DNA from: Megachile rotundata
Taxonomy: Eukaryota > Arthropoda > Insecta > Hymenoptera > Megachilidae
DNA: 64,000 nucleotides
Direction of reading: 5' to 3'
NCBI RefSeq assembly: GCF_050947335.1
Contig: NC_134997.1
Coordinates: 9,858,001 to 9,922,000, forward strand
Below, piece after piece: positions 46,501-55,829 of the stretch. Under the pieces are notes generated by a model that searched no databases, was not told the DNA's origin, and saw only the letters and a list, made by a program, of their open reading frames with translations. Every line of letters begins with the position of its first letter. Within the stretch, counting starts at the first letter, position 1. Made by a program: the position numbers and the translations under genes.

Positions 46501-49257
46501 ATTACATATTGTAGGTCCATGTCCGCAAATAACAACAATGGCGGTTCCGTCTAGAGGAGAAATGCAAGAAATTTACCCCTATCATTTTCTGATCAGGAAC
46601 TGTCTTTATTTCTGTGTAATCAAAAACAATAGACGCATTAGTCCTCGTAAGACCTCATCGAATTTCGACCCGAAAGAATTGAATAGCCAATTACCAGCAG
46701 TATTATGTAAAGATAATCGAGAATGCTAGAAAATTAAGCGTCCTACGTGGAGCAGAATTTCATTTTCTTTCGCTATTATACGACCTTTAAGCCTCCCTGC
46801 TTTCGAACACTCTATTTTTCGGTTTCCACTTAATTGATTCGACGCGAACTATTCAGAAAAGTGGGTAGTTCTGCAAGTCAAATTGGTTGTCTCAAAATCC
46901 TTCGTTGATGGAGTTTCATAGATGAATTTCATGAGCTCGCATAAATTCTGCTTTGAAATTTTCTTGTTATTCTTTTATGGGATTTCTTTTTTTAGAGCTT
47001 GTGGTACATCTTTTGATTGTGCATTCATTAATATACGACGAGGGAAGTTTTCTTAAATATTCTTTTTGTTTTAGTTGGAGAACTGGAGATTGAGAAGTGG
47101 GTATTTAGGGAGAGGGATGTGGAGTGCAAGGATGTGAGGATGCGAAGATGTGTGGATGCAAGGATGTGAGGGTGCAGAGATATAGAAGAGTGGATATATA
47201 GGAATACGGGGGTTTGTGGCACGAAGACAAAGGAATAGAAATGTAGGAATTAGGGGATGTAGGAATTTGGGGATGTAGGGATCTTGGAATACGGAAATCG
47301 CAATGTTTGAAATTTATATACTTTTCAAGGTTTGGATGTAGACGTTCAGAAATGTGGAAAGATGGAAATTTGGGAATTTGGAAATTTTGGAATTATGGAA
47401 TTATGGAATTTTGGAATTTTGGAATTTTGGAATTTTGGAACCGTGGAATTGTGGAATTGTGGAATTGTGGAATTGTGGAATTGTGGAATTTGGGAATTGC
47501 GGAATTTGGGAATTGCGGAATTTGGGATTTGCGAAATTTGGGAATTTGGGGATTGCGGAATTTGGGATTTGCGGAATTTGGGAATTTGGGAATTGCGGAA
47601 TTTGGGAATTGCGGAATTTGGGAATTGTGGAATTTGGGAATTGTGGAATTTGGGAATTGTGGAATTTGGGAATTATGGAATTTGGGAATTTGAGAATTGT
47701 GGAATTTGGGAATTGTGGAATTTGGGAAGTGTGGAATTCGGGAATTGTGGAATTTGGGAATTTTGGAATTTGGGAATTTGGGAATTGTGGAATTTGGGAA
47801 TTGTGGAATTTGGGAATTGTGGAATTTGGAAATTATGGAACTTGGGAATTGTGGAATTTGGGAATTGTGGAATTTGGGAAGTGTGGAATTTGGGAATTGT
47901 GGAATTTTAAAAGTTTGGAATCTAGAAATTTAGAAATCTAAGAATCTAAAAAAATTAGAACTTAAGAAGTCAAAAATTGAAAAAACAGAAATCCAAATAA
48001 ATCGAAATAAAAATTAATGACGACAGTTTTAATTAATAAATATTTAATATAAAATAAAATAACCTTCTTCCCCTTTCATCACTTAATTGGAAATGTCACG
48101 TTGATTTTCATGTAATAACCATTTTATTAATTAATTACGTATAAATTAATACTGGAAGCAGTGAAATATTTTGCACTTTCAGGCTTCAATTAGTAATTAT
48201 TGTTTAAATAAATGTATTCTCTTCAAGAAATATTGGTAAAGTTCAACAATTGTATAATTATCGTAATGAAGATAATCATTGGTTATTAAAATTATTAAAA
48301 TGAAAAGATAAAAAAATATTCTTTGTGAGAAGTAGATTTAACATCGACATATTTGTGCAAAAATTTATTCAAAATTATTAACACAGATGTTAAACCTTTT
48401 CATTTTTAAATTAGAAACTCACAAAAAATTATTGAAACCGATAAAACTACAAAAGTCACCAAAAAAGCTATTCTTCATAAAAAATACCTAGATTTACTTC
48501 CTTAAAAATTAATACAAAATTATTAACTACATAACAGTTAAACTTTCTTGCTTCCAAACAACAAACCCCCAAAAAATTCTAAAAATCGACAAAATTACAA
48601 AAGTCACCAAAAAAGCTATTTTTCATAAAAAATACCTAGATTCATTTCCTTAAAAATTAATACAAAATTATTAACTACATAACAGTTAAACTTTCTTGCT
48701 TCCAAACAACAAACCCCCAAAAAATTCTAAAAACCAACAAAATTACAAAAATCACCAAGAAAGCTGTCTTCCACACAAACTACCCAGATTTACTTCCTTA
48801 AAAATTAATACAAACTTGTTACCTATACAACAACTAAACCTTCTCATTTCCAAACTACAAACCCCCCAAAAATTCTAAAATTCAACAAAAGCACAAAAGT
48901 CACCAAAAAGTTGTCCTTCATTAAAAATACCTAAATCTATCGACATATTCTTTTAAAATGATTAACTACGTTTCCCGTTTCTAAACTACCCCACAAAAAA
49001 TCCTCAAAACGTACAAATTGCAAAGAAAACTTCCCTAAGCACACAAAATATCCAAAATATCCCAAAATATCCTAAAATATCGCACAATTCTAGCTATTTC
49101 GCAACCTCACATAAAAAGTACCTCGCACAAAAAATATCATAAGAAAAATAGAATAAAATTACTCACGTTTAGCGTAAGTACCGGTAACACCAAGCAGGAA
49201 CATAACGAAGCAGACGGTAATGCCGGCCGACAAACCGAAAACCCTGCCATTCCACAT
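31530..49257 (-). CDS. CCHa2: Neuropeptide CCHamide-2 precursor
   Basis: Three coding exons on the minus strand: 49257-49167 (phase 1 end), 32973-32714 and 31580-31530; 133 residues. Exon 1 is the signal peptide MWNGRVFGLSAG..TYA plus Lys. The split Arg codon completes KR directly before GCSAFGHSCFGGH-GKR, so the mature amidated, disulfide-bridged peptide is framed by dibasic sites. This fits the recalled CCHamide-2 family (fly GCQAYGHVCYGGH). About 70 spacer residues follow. The last exon, after TTAATTGCAG, adds LTSQHRHQPEMDINDK and stop; ignoring the weak donor TGG|GTACAT would instead end the protein with VH at 32708. Known role: gut/fat-body nutrient signal to the CCHa2 receptor in flies. 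Intron 1 is 16.2 kb and holds two 15-bp arrays plus many other repeats; intron 2 (1.1 kb) is mostly a third array. The exon 1 assignment rests on exact phase and the dibasic join. Confidence 0.92.
31850..32665 (-). repeat. 15-bp ACGCGT minisatellite array 4, with a 240-bp higher-order unit
   Basis: Units of GGATTACTACGCGTT (minus-strand form AACGCGTAGTAATCC). Three successive 240-bp blocks of 16 monomers start near 31860, 32100 and 32340. The first two are almost identical, shown by the same 66-codon frame at 31948-32148 and 32188-32388. It fills most of CCHamide-2 intron 2 and ends about 50 bp from the exon 2 donor. Confidence 0.95.
33358..33536 (+). CDS. Unrecognised coding-like exon, plus strand
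   Basis: After the acceptor TTTCATATTACAG (ends 33357) an open frame reads TRK, then MWPLNIDYETQWTALYRQRF, LYGPANVLVRRGVLSEDDTR, KLYLFLDRCFRCVYA and TGA. Composition is balanced and protein-like (Trp, Tyr, Arg, acidic pairs), unlike chance frames in this AT-rich DNA. ATG at 33369 would give 55 residues; an upstream exon ending phase 1 is also possible, as is a donor at TTTTCG|GTGTGT. It lies inside CCHamide-2 intron 1 on the opposite strand, between two 15-bp arrays, so it may be part of a nested gene or a remnant. No family recognised. Confidence 0.35.
33590..34160 (+). repeat. 15-bp ACGCGT minisatellite array 5
   Basis: About 38 units, the most homogeneous of the six: long runs of GGTAATTCGACGCGT and GGTAATTCGATCCGT. 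In CCHamide-2 intron 1, and therefore antisense relative to array 4 in the same transcript. Confidence 0.95.
34165..35010. other. Spacer between arrays 5 and 6
   Basis: A plus-strand frame at 34292-34501 ends in a basic stretch (NQWKEIINRTQRKRGKSRRT and on) but has no clear acceptor and no family; it is noted only as weakly coding-like. The remainder is unremarkable AT-rich DNA. Confidence 0.35.
35020..35648 (+). repeat. 15-bp ACGCGT minisatellite array 6
   Basis: About 42 units. The first 200 bp repeat a 60-bp block (TCCACTCGTCGTAATTCCAC..GCGGAGGAGT) three to four times; the rest mixes TCGATCCG and TCGACGCG monomers like array 5. CCHamide-2 intron 1. Confidence 0.95.
35655..36430. other. 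Intron DNA without a recognised gene
   Basis: A 102-codon minus-strand frame (36098-36406) is open but shows no family resemblance and no splice support. AT-rich otherwise. Confidence 0.45.
36430..36990. repeat. 8/16-bp C-rich array
   Basis: Units AATCCCCAAAATTCTC and TAAATCCCAAAAATTCTC, best ordered at 36570-36890. Same strand bias as the blocks at 9.0, 26.3 and 42.1 kb. Confidence 0.85.
36995..37840. other. Intron DNA without a recognised gene
   Basis: Moderate complexity, no long frame, no repeats beyond short homologies. Nothing supported. Confidence 0.5.
37845..38190. repeat. 30/60-bp tandem repeat (GATAACTGAAC type)
   Basis: Units such as GACTGACCGTCTGATAAGTG plus AACTCCTGAT repeat every 30 bp at 38060-38180; an older 60-bp form (CGCTTGATAACTGAACGCCT) precedes them. 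The open frames on both strands are repeat translations. Confidence 0.9.
38695..39095. repeat. Tandem AAAATGGCTGAC array (YY1/Pho-like cores)
   Basis: About 16 copies of AAAATGGCTGAC or close variants, alternating with CAAACAATGTCGAATC spacers at roughly 24-50 bp. Each carries ATGGC, the core of the recalled YY1/Pleiohomeotic motif. Inside CCHamide-2 intron 1. Confidence 0.85.
39100..40870. other. Intron DNA without a recognised gene
   Basis: A 101-codon plus-strand frame (39308-39613) has no family, splice or composition support. The stretch 39100-39450 is GC-richer and contains CCGCCATTTTG at 39391. Confidence 0.45.
40875..41455 (+). mobile_element. Inverted-repeat element with tandem units, copy B
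   Basis: Three CCAACCCACGAGTTGG hairpin units (about 40880, 41052, 41228) are separated by about 175-bp near-identical blocks containing TTGATATAATATTTTAACTT and CTGACCGACGCGAATAAATC. A unique 3' module (TTGGTCGGAATAGAAAAATG onward) ends in the reverse-complement terminus CGCGCCAACTCGTGG. No transposase, so non-autonomous. The 61-76-codon frames starting MPTHELARELTCLEE are by-products. Confidence 0.88.
41460..42085. other. Intron DNA without a recognised gene
   Basis: AT-rich, no repeats or frames of note. Confidence 0.5.
42090..42570. repeat. 8/16-bp C-rich array
   Basis: CCCAAATTCTCAAATCCCCA-type units, with a roughly 110-bp block (CCCTGCTTCCTAAATTCCCA) recurring at 42180, 42293 and degenerately near 42426. 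Last block in the window with C on the plus strand. Confidence 0.85.
42575..44405. other. Intron DNA without a recognised gene
   Basis: Includes a GCCATTTTG / AATGGCGGCGAT pair at 42669-42706 and GGCGCCATTT at 43789, both motif types repeated elsewhere in the window. 43180-43700 is low-complexity ATTATTAAA-type sequence. No gene seen. Confidence 0.5.
44410..44960. repeat. 8-bp G-rich array, higher-order form shared with 49.8-51.0 kb
   Basis: GGGGATTTGGAAAATTAGAG-type units; the marker GGTCAGGGATTTAAGGGGTT recurs and is the same as in the array at 49.8-51.0 kb, so both derive from one composite unit. The plus strand is almost C-free. Confidence 0.85.
44965..45690. other. Intron DNA without a recognised gene
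   Basis: 45160-45330 is GC-richer but its frames look random. Nothing supported. Confidence 0.5.
45695..46279 (+). mobile_element. Inverted-repeat element with tandem units, copy C
   Basis: Same organisation as copy B: hairpin units at 45701, 45873 and 46049 (172 and 176 bp apart), then the unique 3' module and the terminal CGCGCCAACTCGTGG. High identity with copy B in the tandem part suggests recent spread or gene conversion. Confidence 0.88.
46515..46729 (+). CDS. Weak candidate terminal exon, plus strand
   Basis: After the acceptor TTACATATTGTAG (ends 46514) a frame reads PCPQITTMAVPSRGEMQEIY, PYHFLIRNCLYFCVIK and, near its end, SNFDPKELNSQLPAVLCKDN REC and stop. Five cysteines and GC content above the surroundings are suggestive of a small secreted domain, but no upstream signal exon was found and no family is recognised. 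It lies antisense within CCHamide-2 intron 1. Chance is a real alternative. Confidence 0.2.
47075..47960. repeat. 16-bp G-rich array
   Basis: 47360-47910 consists of TGGAATTTGGGAATTG units in almost perfect register, preceded by looser GGATGTGAGGATGC units (47080-47290). All three plus-strand frames stay open (128-195 codons) since the unit contains no stop. Confidence 0.92.
48370..48930. repeat. 148-bp tandem repeat, about four copies
   Basis: AACTACATAACAGTTAAACT at 48525 and 48673 marks two nearly identical 148-bp units; diverged copies flank them on both sides. AT/C-rich and non-coding. Confidence 0.9.
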
Positions 49258-49750
49258 CCTCCTTATGTGGTTAGTTGGTGACTGACAAGCAGGTGAATCC
49301 AGGAACTGGATAGTTCCTCGCCGAGCAGGTGGTTTGTGAATGAACGAAGGGGACGTTGCGCGTTGGTTCTTTTACGGGTGCGAAAACTAGCGTGGCGCAG
49401 GACATCTCCCATGGAGCATGCTTGTAAAGCACATAGACACCGTGGGTGGTTTTCGTGTACGTATATCACCCTACACGTCGTTCGTACTTGTGGAACACCC
49501 TACACACGTAATTCGTACATTTATAATGCGCTATACACGAAACGATATATGTATTATCATACGCGAGGTGTACATGTATGTCGCACATGTATGTATATAC
49601 GGTTTGTACATGGAATCTTTGGTGCAGAACTCGATATGAAACTTGTTGAAGGTGACACGAGTTCGAGGGTCATTTAACTCTTTCGTGACCGAATTAGTTT
49701 GCGGTCTTTGCTGCTGCTTCGATTTTAATCACTGTCGAAATTTTCGAATT
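49258..49750 (-). promoter_or_regulatory. CCHamide-2 upstream region
   Basis: Sequence upstream of the signal-peptide exon (to the right on plus) is GC-richer up to about 49680. On the minus strand a TAAAAG at about 49374 and TCATTC about 32 bp later form a weak TATA/initiator pair; TCAGTC near 49288 is an alternative initiator. No coding content despite a 113-codon plus-strand frame. Confidence 0.3.
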
Positions 49751-49754
49751 TGTT

Positions 49755-51005
49755 CGTCGTGAATTAGGGGGTTTGAAAAATTAGAGATTTAAGGTTTTGG
49801 GGATTTGGGGATTTAGGAGGTCAGGGATTTAAGGGGTTGGAGATTGGGGGATTTGAAAAATTAGAGATTTGAGGTTTTGGGGATTTGGGAAGTTAGGGAT
49901 TTGAGAAGTTGGGAATTTGAGAAGTTGGGGGTTTGGAGATTTGGGGATTTAGGAGGTCAGGGATTTAAGGGGTTGGAGATTGGGGGATTTGAAAAATTAA
50001 GGATTTGAAGTTTGGGGATTTGAAACGTTAGAGATTTGTGAATTTGTGTATTTGGGATAGTAGGAATTTGAGAAGTTGTGGATTTGGAGATTTGGGGATT
50101 TGGGGATTTAGGAAGGCAGGGATTTAAGGGGTTGGCGACTGGGGATGTGGAAAATTAGGGATTTGGGAAGTTGGGAATTTGAGAAGTTGGGAATTTGAGA
50201 AATTGGGGATTTTGTGATTTAAGAAATTAGAGATTTGTGGATTTAGGAATTTGGGGATTTAGGAGATCAGGGATTTAAGGGGTTGGAAATTAGGGGATTT
50301 GAAAAATTAAAGATTTGAAGGTTTGGGGATTTGGAACGTTAGAGATTTGTGAATTTGGGTATTTGGGATATTAGGAATTTGAGAAATTATGGATTTGGGG
50401 ATTTGGGGATTTAGGAAGTCAGGAATGTAAGGGGTTGGCGATTGGGGGATGTGGAAAATTAGGGATTTGGGAAGTTGGGAATTTGAGAAGTTAGGGATTT
50501 GAGAAATTGGGGATTTTGTGATTTAAGAAATTAGAGATTTGTGGATTTAGGAATTTGGGGATTTAGAAGGTCAGGGATTTAAGGGGTTGGAAATTAGGGG
50601 ATTTGAAAAATTAAAGATTTGAAGGTTTGGGGATTTGGAACGTTAGAGATTTGTGAATCTGGGTATTTGGGATATTAGGAATTTGAGAAGTTGTGGATTT
50701 GGGGATTTGGGGATTTGGGAATTTAGGAAGGCAGGGATTTAAGGGATTGGCGATTGGGGATGTGGAAAATTAGGGATTTGTGGATTTAGGGATTTGGGAA
50801 ATTGGGGATTTGAGAAGTTGGAGGTTTGGGAATTTTGTGATTTAAGAAATTAGAGATTTGTGGATTTAGGGACTTGGGGATTTAGGAAGTCAGGGATTTA
50901 AGGGATTGGCAATTGGGGAATTTGAAAAATTAAAGATTTGAAGTTTTGGTAATTTGAGAATTTAAGAATTTGAGAAGTTGGAGGTTTGGGACTTAGGGGA
51001 TTTAG
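49755..51005. repeat. 8-bp G-rich array with about 150-bp higher-order units
   Basis: GGGATTTGGGGATTTAGGAG-type units. The marker CAGGGATTTAAGGGGTTGG recurs about eight times at intervals of roughly 120-180 bp. The longest array of this family in the window. Confidence 0.9.
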
Positions 51006-51009
51006 GATT

Positions 51010-51330
51010 TTTTAATTTCTTGCAATTTGTTAAATTTTTCATATCATTTTAATATGTAAGGTACATGTGTGTCTTTTTCTAATATGTGTAACATGCAATA
51101 CATGTGTGTTAAAGGGGTTAGGAATTGGAGGATTTGAAAAATTAAAGATTTGAAGTTTTAGGAATTTGAGAATTTAAGAATTTGAAAAGTTGGAGGTTTG
51201 GGAATTAGGATTTTTTAATTTCTTGCAATTTGTATATGTATCATATAATTTTAATGTGTAAGGTGCATGTGTGTCTTTTTATAATATGTGTAACATGCAA
51301 TACATGTGTGTTAAATATAACATATGTTGT
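51010..51330. repeat. About 180-bp duplication joined to the G-rich array
   Basis: TTTTTTAATTTCTTGCAATT ... CATGTGTGTCTTTTTCTAAT ... AACATGCAATACATGTGTGT is present at 51010-51110 and again at 51190-51315, with a short G-rich insert between them. Confidence 0.85.
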
Positions 51331-51334
51331 ATAA

Positions 51335-53260
51335 TATATGTTACTCGCAATATGTTACTTTATATGCAATATATGTTATTAAGAATTGTTAACTGCGTAG
51401 TTAAATGATAAAAATATTCATGAACACGATCAAAGTATGTTTGTCGAGCATGTGGCTGTACTCGAAAAGTCCTGCTAGACTTTACTCGAAAGTAATTTAA
51501 TAGATACCGGAGTTAGTCATCACCTGTGTGCTTCATATTCTTGTAGTTAATGGTCTCGCGATAACAGGCCTATCACGCATATTGCATTATCGGGTGGATA
51601 TGCTTCTTCGATCAATTTTAAAGCTTTGTGATATTATTTCATGTTTTATATATCTTTTGTTAATGATTAAAACACATTTTTATATAATTAAGAAAATGTA
51701 TTATAACATATTATGACACTTGTATTAATTTTATGTTGCAGTCAATTGTTTTATTTTTTGAATTTTAAGAGTGAACAATCTTTAATTATTTTACTACTTC
51801 CTTTCTTGTAGTAATAGTTATTATAATTGAAGAATTATGTATGTTGAAGTATTTATGAAGTAAACCATTAAATATTCTCTAAAAATTTAATATGTAACAC
51901 TATAATCTTGTACAATTTTTAACAACTTTATTATACTTACTAAAATTTCAAAATTTACAAGGAATTTAATTTGCAAAATTCTTAGAAGTTTATCCAAAAT
52001 TATATTTACAAATAATAAAGGGTGATCAAGGAATAATTAAAGTGAGAAAAGTAATTAAGAATTATTTAGTTACCATTAGACTTTTGATGCCATTATGTAC
52101 ATCATATTAACCTAACCTTACAAAAATCTATAAAACTAACCTAACCTTAAACCCTTAAACTAACGTTCTTCAAACTAACCTTCCTTAAACTAACCTTCTT
52201 CAAACTAACCTTCCTCAAAACTCTTCCCTAATTAACTTACCTAATTCATCCCATAAATCATTATCAATTATTAATTTTTAATTTTCAAAGAACAATAACA
52301 GTTAATTTTACAAAATACGAGAAATATTCAGAGCGTGGGAGGCTCCAAAACAAGAGTACACCATTCACTCCATGTTAATTGGTTTTTGCAAACGCTACTT
52401 GTTAAAAGTCAGAAATCAATCATACGACTATCACGTAATTTCGCTGAAGTTGATGCAAAAGAGTGGAACATGTTTCATGCACTCAATGTGTTCCATATTG
52501 CATGCCTACATAATTTGGCAGAAAAATAATTGTATTCTCAAAAGGAGAAGTATAATATTAAATAATAAAATTCATGTAGTCGCTTTAAATTAATGGTGTT
52601 TTCACATTCAAGTACTTTTTGTAGAACAAGCGTGGTGGAATAATAAAAAAATTGTAAAACTAATACGTTCTGTAATTTTTTTTTAAATTTCCACAATTTC
52701 AAATTTTTTAAATTCTCTATGAATGTCATACTACAACTAAAAAGCTCATTTTAATAAAAAAAAATCAGAGCAATGTGGTATACAAGTGCTGGTTTCAATA
52801 TCAAGACATTAAAAAATTAATTTTAATAAGCAAAATAATATCCAAATCGTGTTATATTAGAACAAGCATTCATTTCTGAAGAACAAGTATTATTCTTTTA
52901 TTAAAATTAACAGTTACTAAATATGTGTTAAACAAAGTTCACAATCTGTGCCTGACATCGGTCAACGAACTAATAATATGTAGTGAATGAACTAATAATA
53001 CGAAGGTTTCAGAATTCCCGCGCGAAATAAAGTCAAAATCTAAAGTGACACTGAACGTAGGCGGAGACGTAAAATTAGAAGAGACACCAAAGGGACCATC
53101 GAAATTCCCACACCGCGTTTGCCGTTCTAAATGCGGGCAGGACATACGAAGGACTATTGTACGTGCAGGTTGCTAATTAACATTGCGTGTAAAATTGGTT
53201 CGCAGCTATTGAAGCTCGTAACGTGTTCTAACCGTCTACTACGTCTGCTACTAATGTTAC
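51335..53260. other. Intergenic DNA upstream of CCHamide-2, no gene recognised
   Basis: 52100-52215 contains CTAACCTTCCTCAAA-type short repeats. A minus-strand frame at 52939-53145 is GC-richer but shows no family or splice support. Confidence 0.5.
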
Positions 53261-53264
53261 AGTG

Positions 53265-54205
53265 ATTTGGGAGTTGAAGGAATTTCGGGTCGAAAGTTCA
53301 GGGATTTGGGGATTTGGGACTTTGGGATTTTCAGGACTTTGAGGATTTGGGGATTTTCAAGATTTTGGGGATTTGGAAATTTGGGGATATGGGATTTTGG
53401 GAATTTGGGGTTTGAAGACTTGAGAATTTGGGAATTTAGGGATTTGGAACTTTGGGACTTGGGGACTTTGGGACTTGGGGACTTTGGGACTTGGGGACTT
53501 TGGGACTTGGGGACTTTGGGACTTTGGGACTTGGGGACTTTGGAGACTTTGGGAATTTGGGAATTTGGGAATTTGGGAATTTGGAAATTTGGGAATTTGG
53601 GAATTTGGGACTTTGGGAATTTGGGACTTTGGAAATTTGGGACTTTGGGAATTTGGGGCTTGGGGAATTTGGGACTTTGGGAATTTGAAAATTTGGGAAT
53701 TTGGGAATTTGGGAATTTGGGAATTTGGGAATTTGGGACTTTGGGAATTTGGGAATTTGGGACTTTGGGAATTTGGGAATTTGGGAATTTGGGAATTTGG
53801 GACTTTGGGAATTTGGGAATTTGGGACTTTGGGAATTTGGGAACTTGGGAATTTGGGGAGCGTGGGACCTTGGGAGCTTGGGACTTTGCGAGCTTGGGAC
53901 TTTGGGAGATTGGGAATTTGGGAATCTGGGAATTTGGGAGATTGGGATTTTGGGAGCGTGGGACCTTGGGAGCTTGGGACTTTGGGAGATTGGGAATTTG
54001 GGAGATTGGGATTTTGAGAGCGTGGGACCTTGGGAGCGTGGGACCTTGGGAGCTTGGGACTTTGGGAGATTGGGAATTTGGGAATCTGGGAATTTGAGAG
54101 ATTGGGATTTTGGGAGCGTGGGACCTTGGGAGCTTGGGACTTTGGGAGATTGGGAATTTGGAAATCTGGGAATTTGGGAATTTGGGAATTTGGGACTTTG
54201 AAAGC
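53265..54205. repeat. 8/16-bp G-rich array
   Basis: GGGAATTTGGGACTTT units in the middle; towards 53860-54170 a roughly 95-120-bp block with GAGCGTGGGACCTTGGGAGC recurs four times. Open in all plus frames (up to 276 codons) because the unit lacks stop codons. Confidence 0.92.
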
Positions 54206-54214
54206 TTTGAGTAT

Positions 54215-55435
54215 TTTACAATCTTACAATCTTACAATAATAAAACTTCAAAACCTTAAAACTAAGAAACTCATAAATGACCTCTCGAGGCCAGACGTAA
54301 TGTTGCAGCAAAATGGCTGCCGTTTTTAAACAGTGAATCAATATAACACAAATAACCTAAAAAATGATAACCAATTTGCAAGAGTGATTCTCCGTGTCAA
54401 CCAACAGAAGGTCATAATACGCAGTAGTTAAACTGGATATATGAAGATATTGTAAGCAACGGAGGGAACATTGTATTCGAGCAACGAAATGGTAACCGAA
54501 TACCATAGTCAATTCTAAGGAGTTATACAACTATCCAATAGTATCGAAGCATAGCGTGTGTTTCGTCTTCGTTTCAAAACTTGTTTCTTTGTTCATTGTT
54601 TCCACTGCGTTCCGTTTAGAACTGAGAATAGCATACCGAAAGCACTTTGAAAGACCCTAATGGGATAAACCGAGGATGTAATCAGAAGAGAAATGATACG
54701 AAGTAAATGTTCACTTTGCTGGTAAATAAACTTTTCTAATTTCTTTATGAAGTAAACATAATAATTTAACAACGTTTAACTAAATATTATAACTTAACAA
54801 TTTTAAGTAATTTTCTTTTTAAAATTACGTTTAAAAAATGTTAGGTTAAATTCAATAAGAAGGTAGCTCTTATTTCTTGAAAGACTAAGGTAAAAATAAG
54901 AACAAGAAAAAATATTAGATAAAAAATAAAAATAAAAAAGTATACTGGCTAAAAAAAAATAAAAAACAATTATAAATAACAAAGATAATAATGATTAATA
55001 AAAATAAAAATAAAAAGACAATAATAAATAACAAGAATAGTAATGAATAATAAAAATAAAAATAAAAAAAGAATGAGAGTAAAAAAAACTACAAAAACAA
55101 TCAAATAAATAGTTTACAATTGTGAGACAGATTAAAAGTGAACTATTGTGATAAATGAGGCAGACTTTACTAGATTTTTAATATTATTGCAGCATGTTAT
55201 AGAAACGCTGTGAAAACTTGGCGTTGACGGAGGATCTCATATTTCCTTCTATGAAGTTAGTTGAACGTGAATCAACTAAAAATGATTTACATCCTCTGAT
55301 ATTATTATGACAAATCGACCTGTTACATATTACATCACTGTGCATACAGTATTTTTCAGTAATTTTAAAAAATTGAGTAGTATAATTTTATAGAAGCATA
55401 ATTTTATAAATTATTGTTTTTGAGCTGTGTAATAT
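54215..55435. other. Intergenic DNA, no gene recognised
   Basis: 54880-55080 is A-rich AATAAAAATAAAAAT low-complexity sequence. The rest shows no frame or repeat of interest. Confidence 0.55.
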
Positions 55436-55439
55436 TTAC

Positions 55440-55795
55440 TATTGTCAATAATATTAATGTTGGATTTAATAATATTGACTAACTATAATATTAGGAACTA
55501 TTATGTTTAATAATATCCACTAAATATAATATTAATAACTATTATATTTAATAATATTAACTAACTATAATATTAACAACTATTATGTTTAATAATATCC
55601 ACTAAATATAATATTAATAACTATTATATTTAATAATATCAACTAACTATAATATTAATAACTATTATATTTAATAATATCCACTAACTATAATATTAAT
55701 AACTATTACATTTAATAATATCCACTAATTATAATATTAATAACTATTATATTTAACAACATTAACTAACAATATTAACTAATATCTTAACCAAT
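55440..55795. repeat. 41-bp AT-rich tandem repeat
   Basis: About eight copies of a 41-bp unit containing AACTATTATATTTAATAATA. Confidence 0.9.
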
Positions 55796-55799
55796 ATAA

Positions 55800-55823
55800 A
55801 ACCTAACCTAACCTAACCTAACC
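55800..55823. repeat. Interstitial (CCTAA)n telomere-type tract
   Basis: Four to five perfect CCTAA repeats, the complement of the insect telomere unit TTAGG, placed at the edge of the 41-bp repeat. Confidence 0.85.
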
Positions 55824-55829
55824 AATATA

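Noticed and set aside
47307..47941. Three overlapping 128-195-codon Gly-Ile-Trp-Glu-Phe frames
   Set aside because: 16-bp repeats shift frame every unit and contain no stop; the three frames encode the same peptide in rotation.
53267..54329. Frames of up to 276 codons with Leu-Gly-Ile-Trp-Glu-Phe repeats
   Set aside because: Translation of the G-rich 8/16-bp array; not a silk or other repetitive protein because all three frames give the same text.
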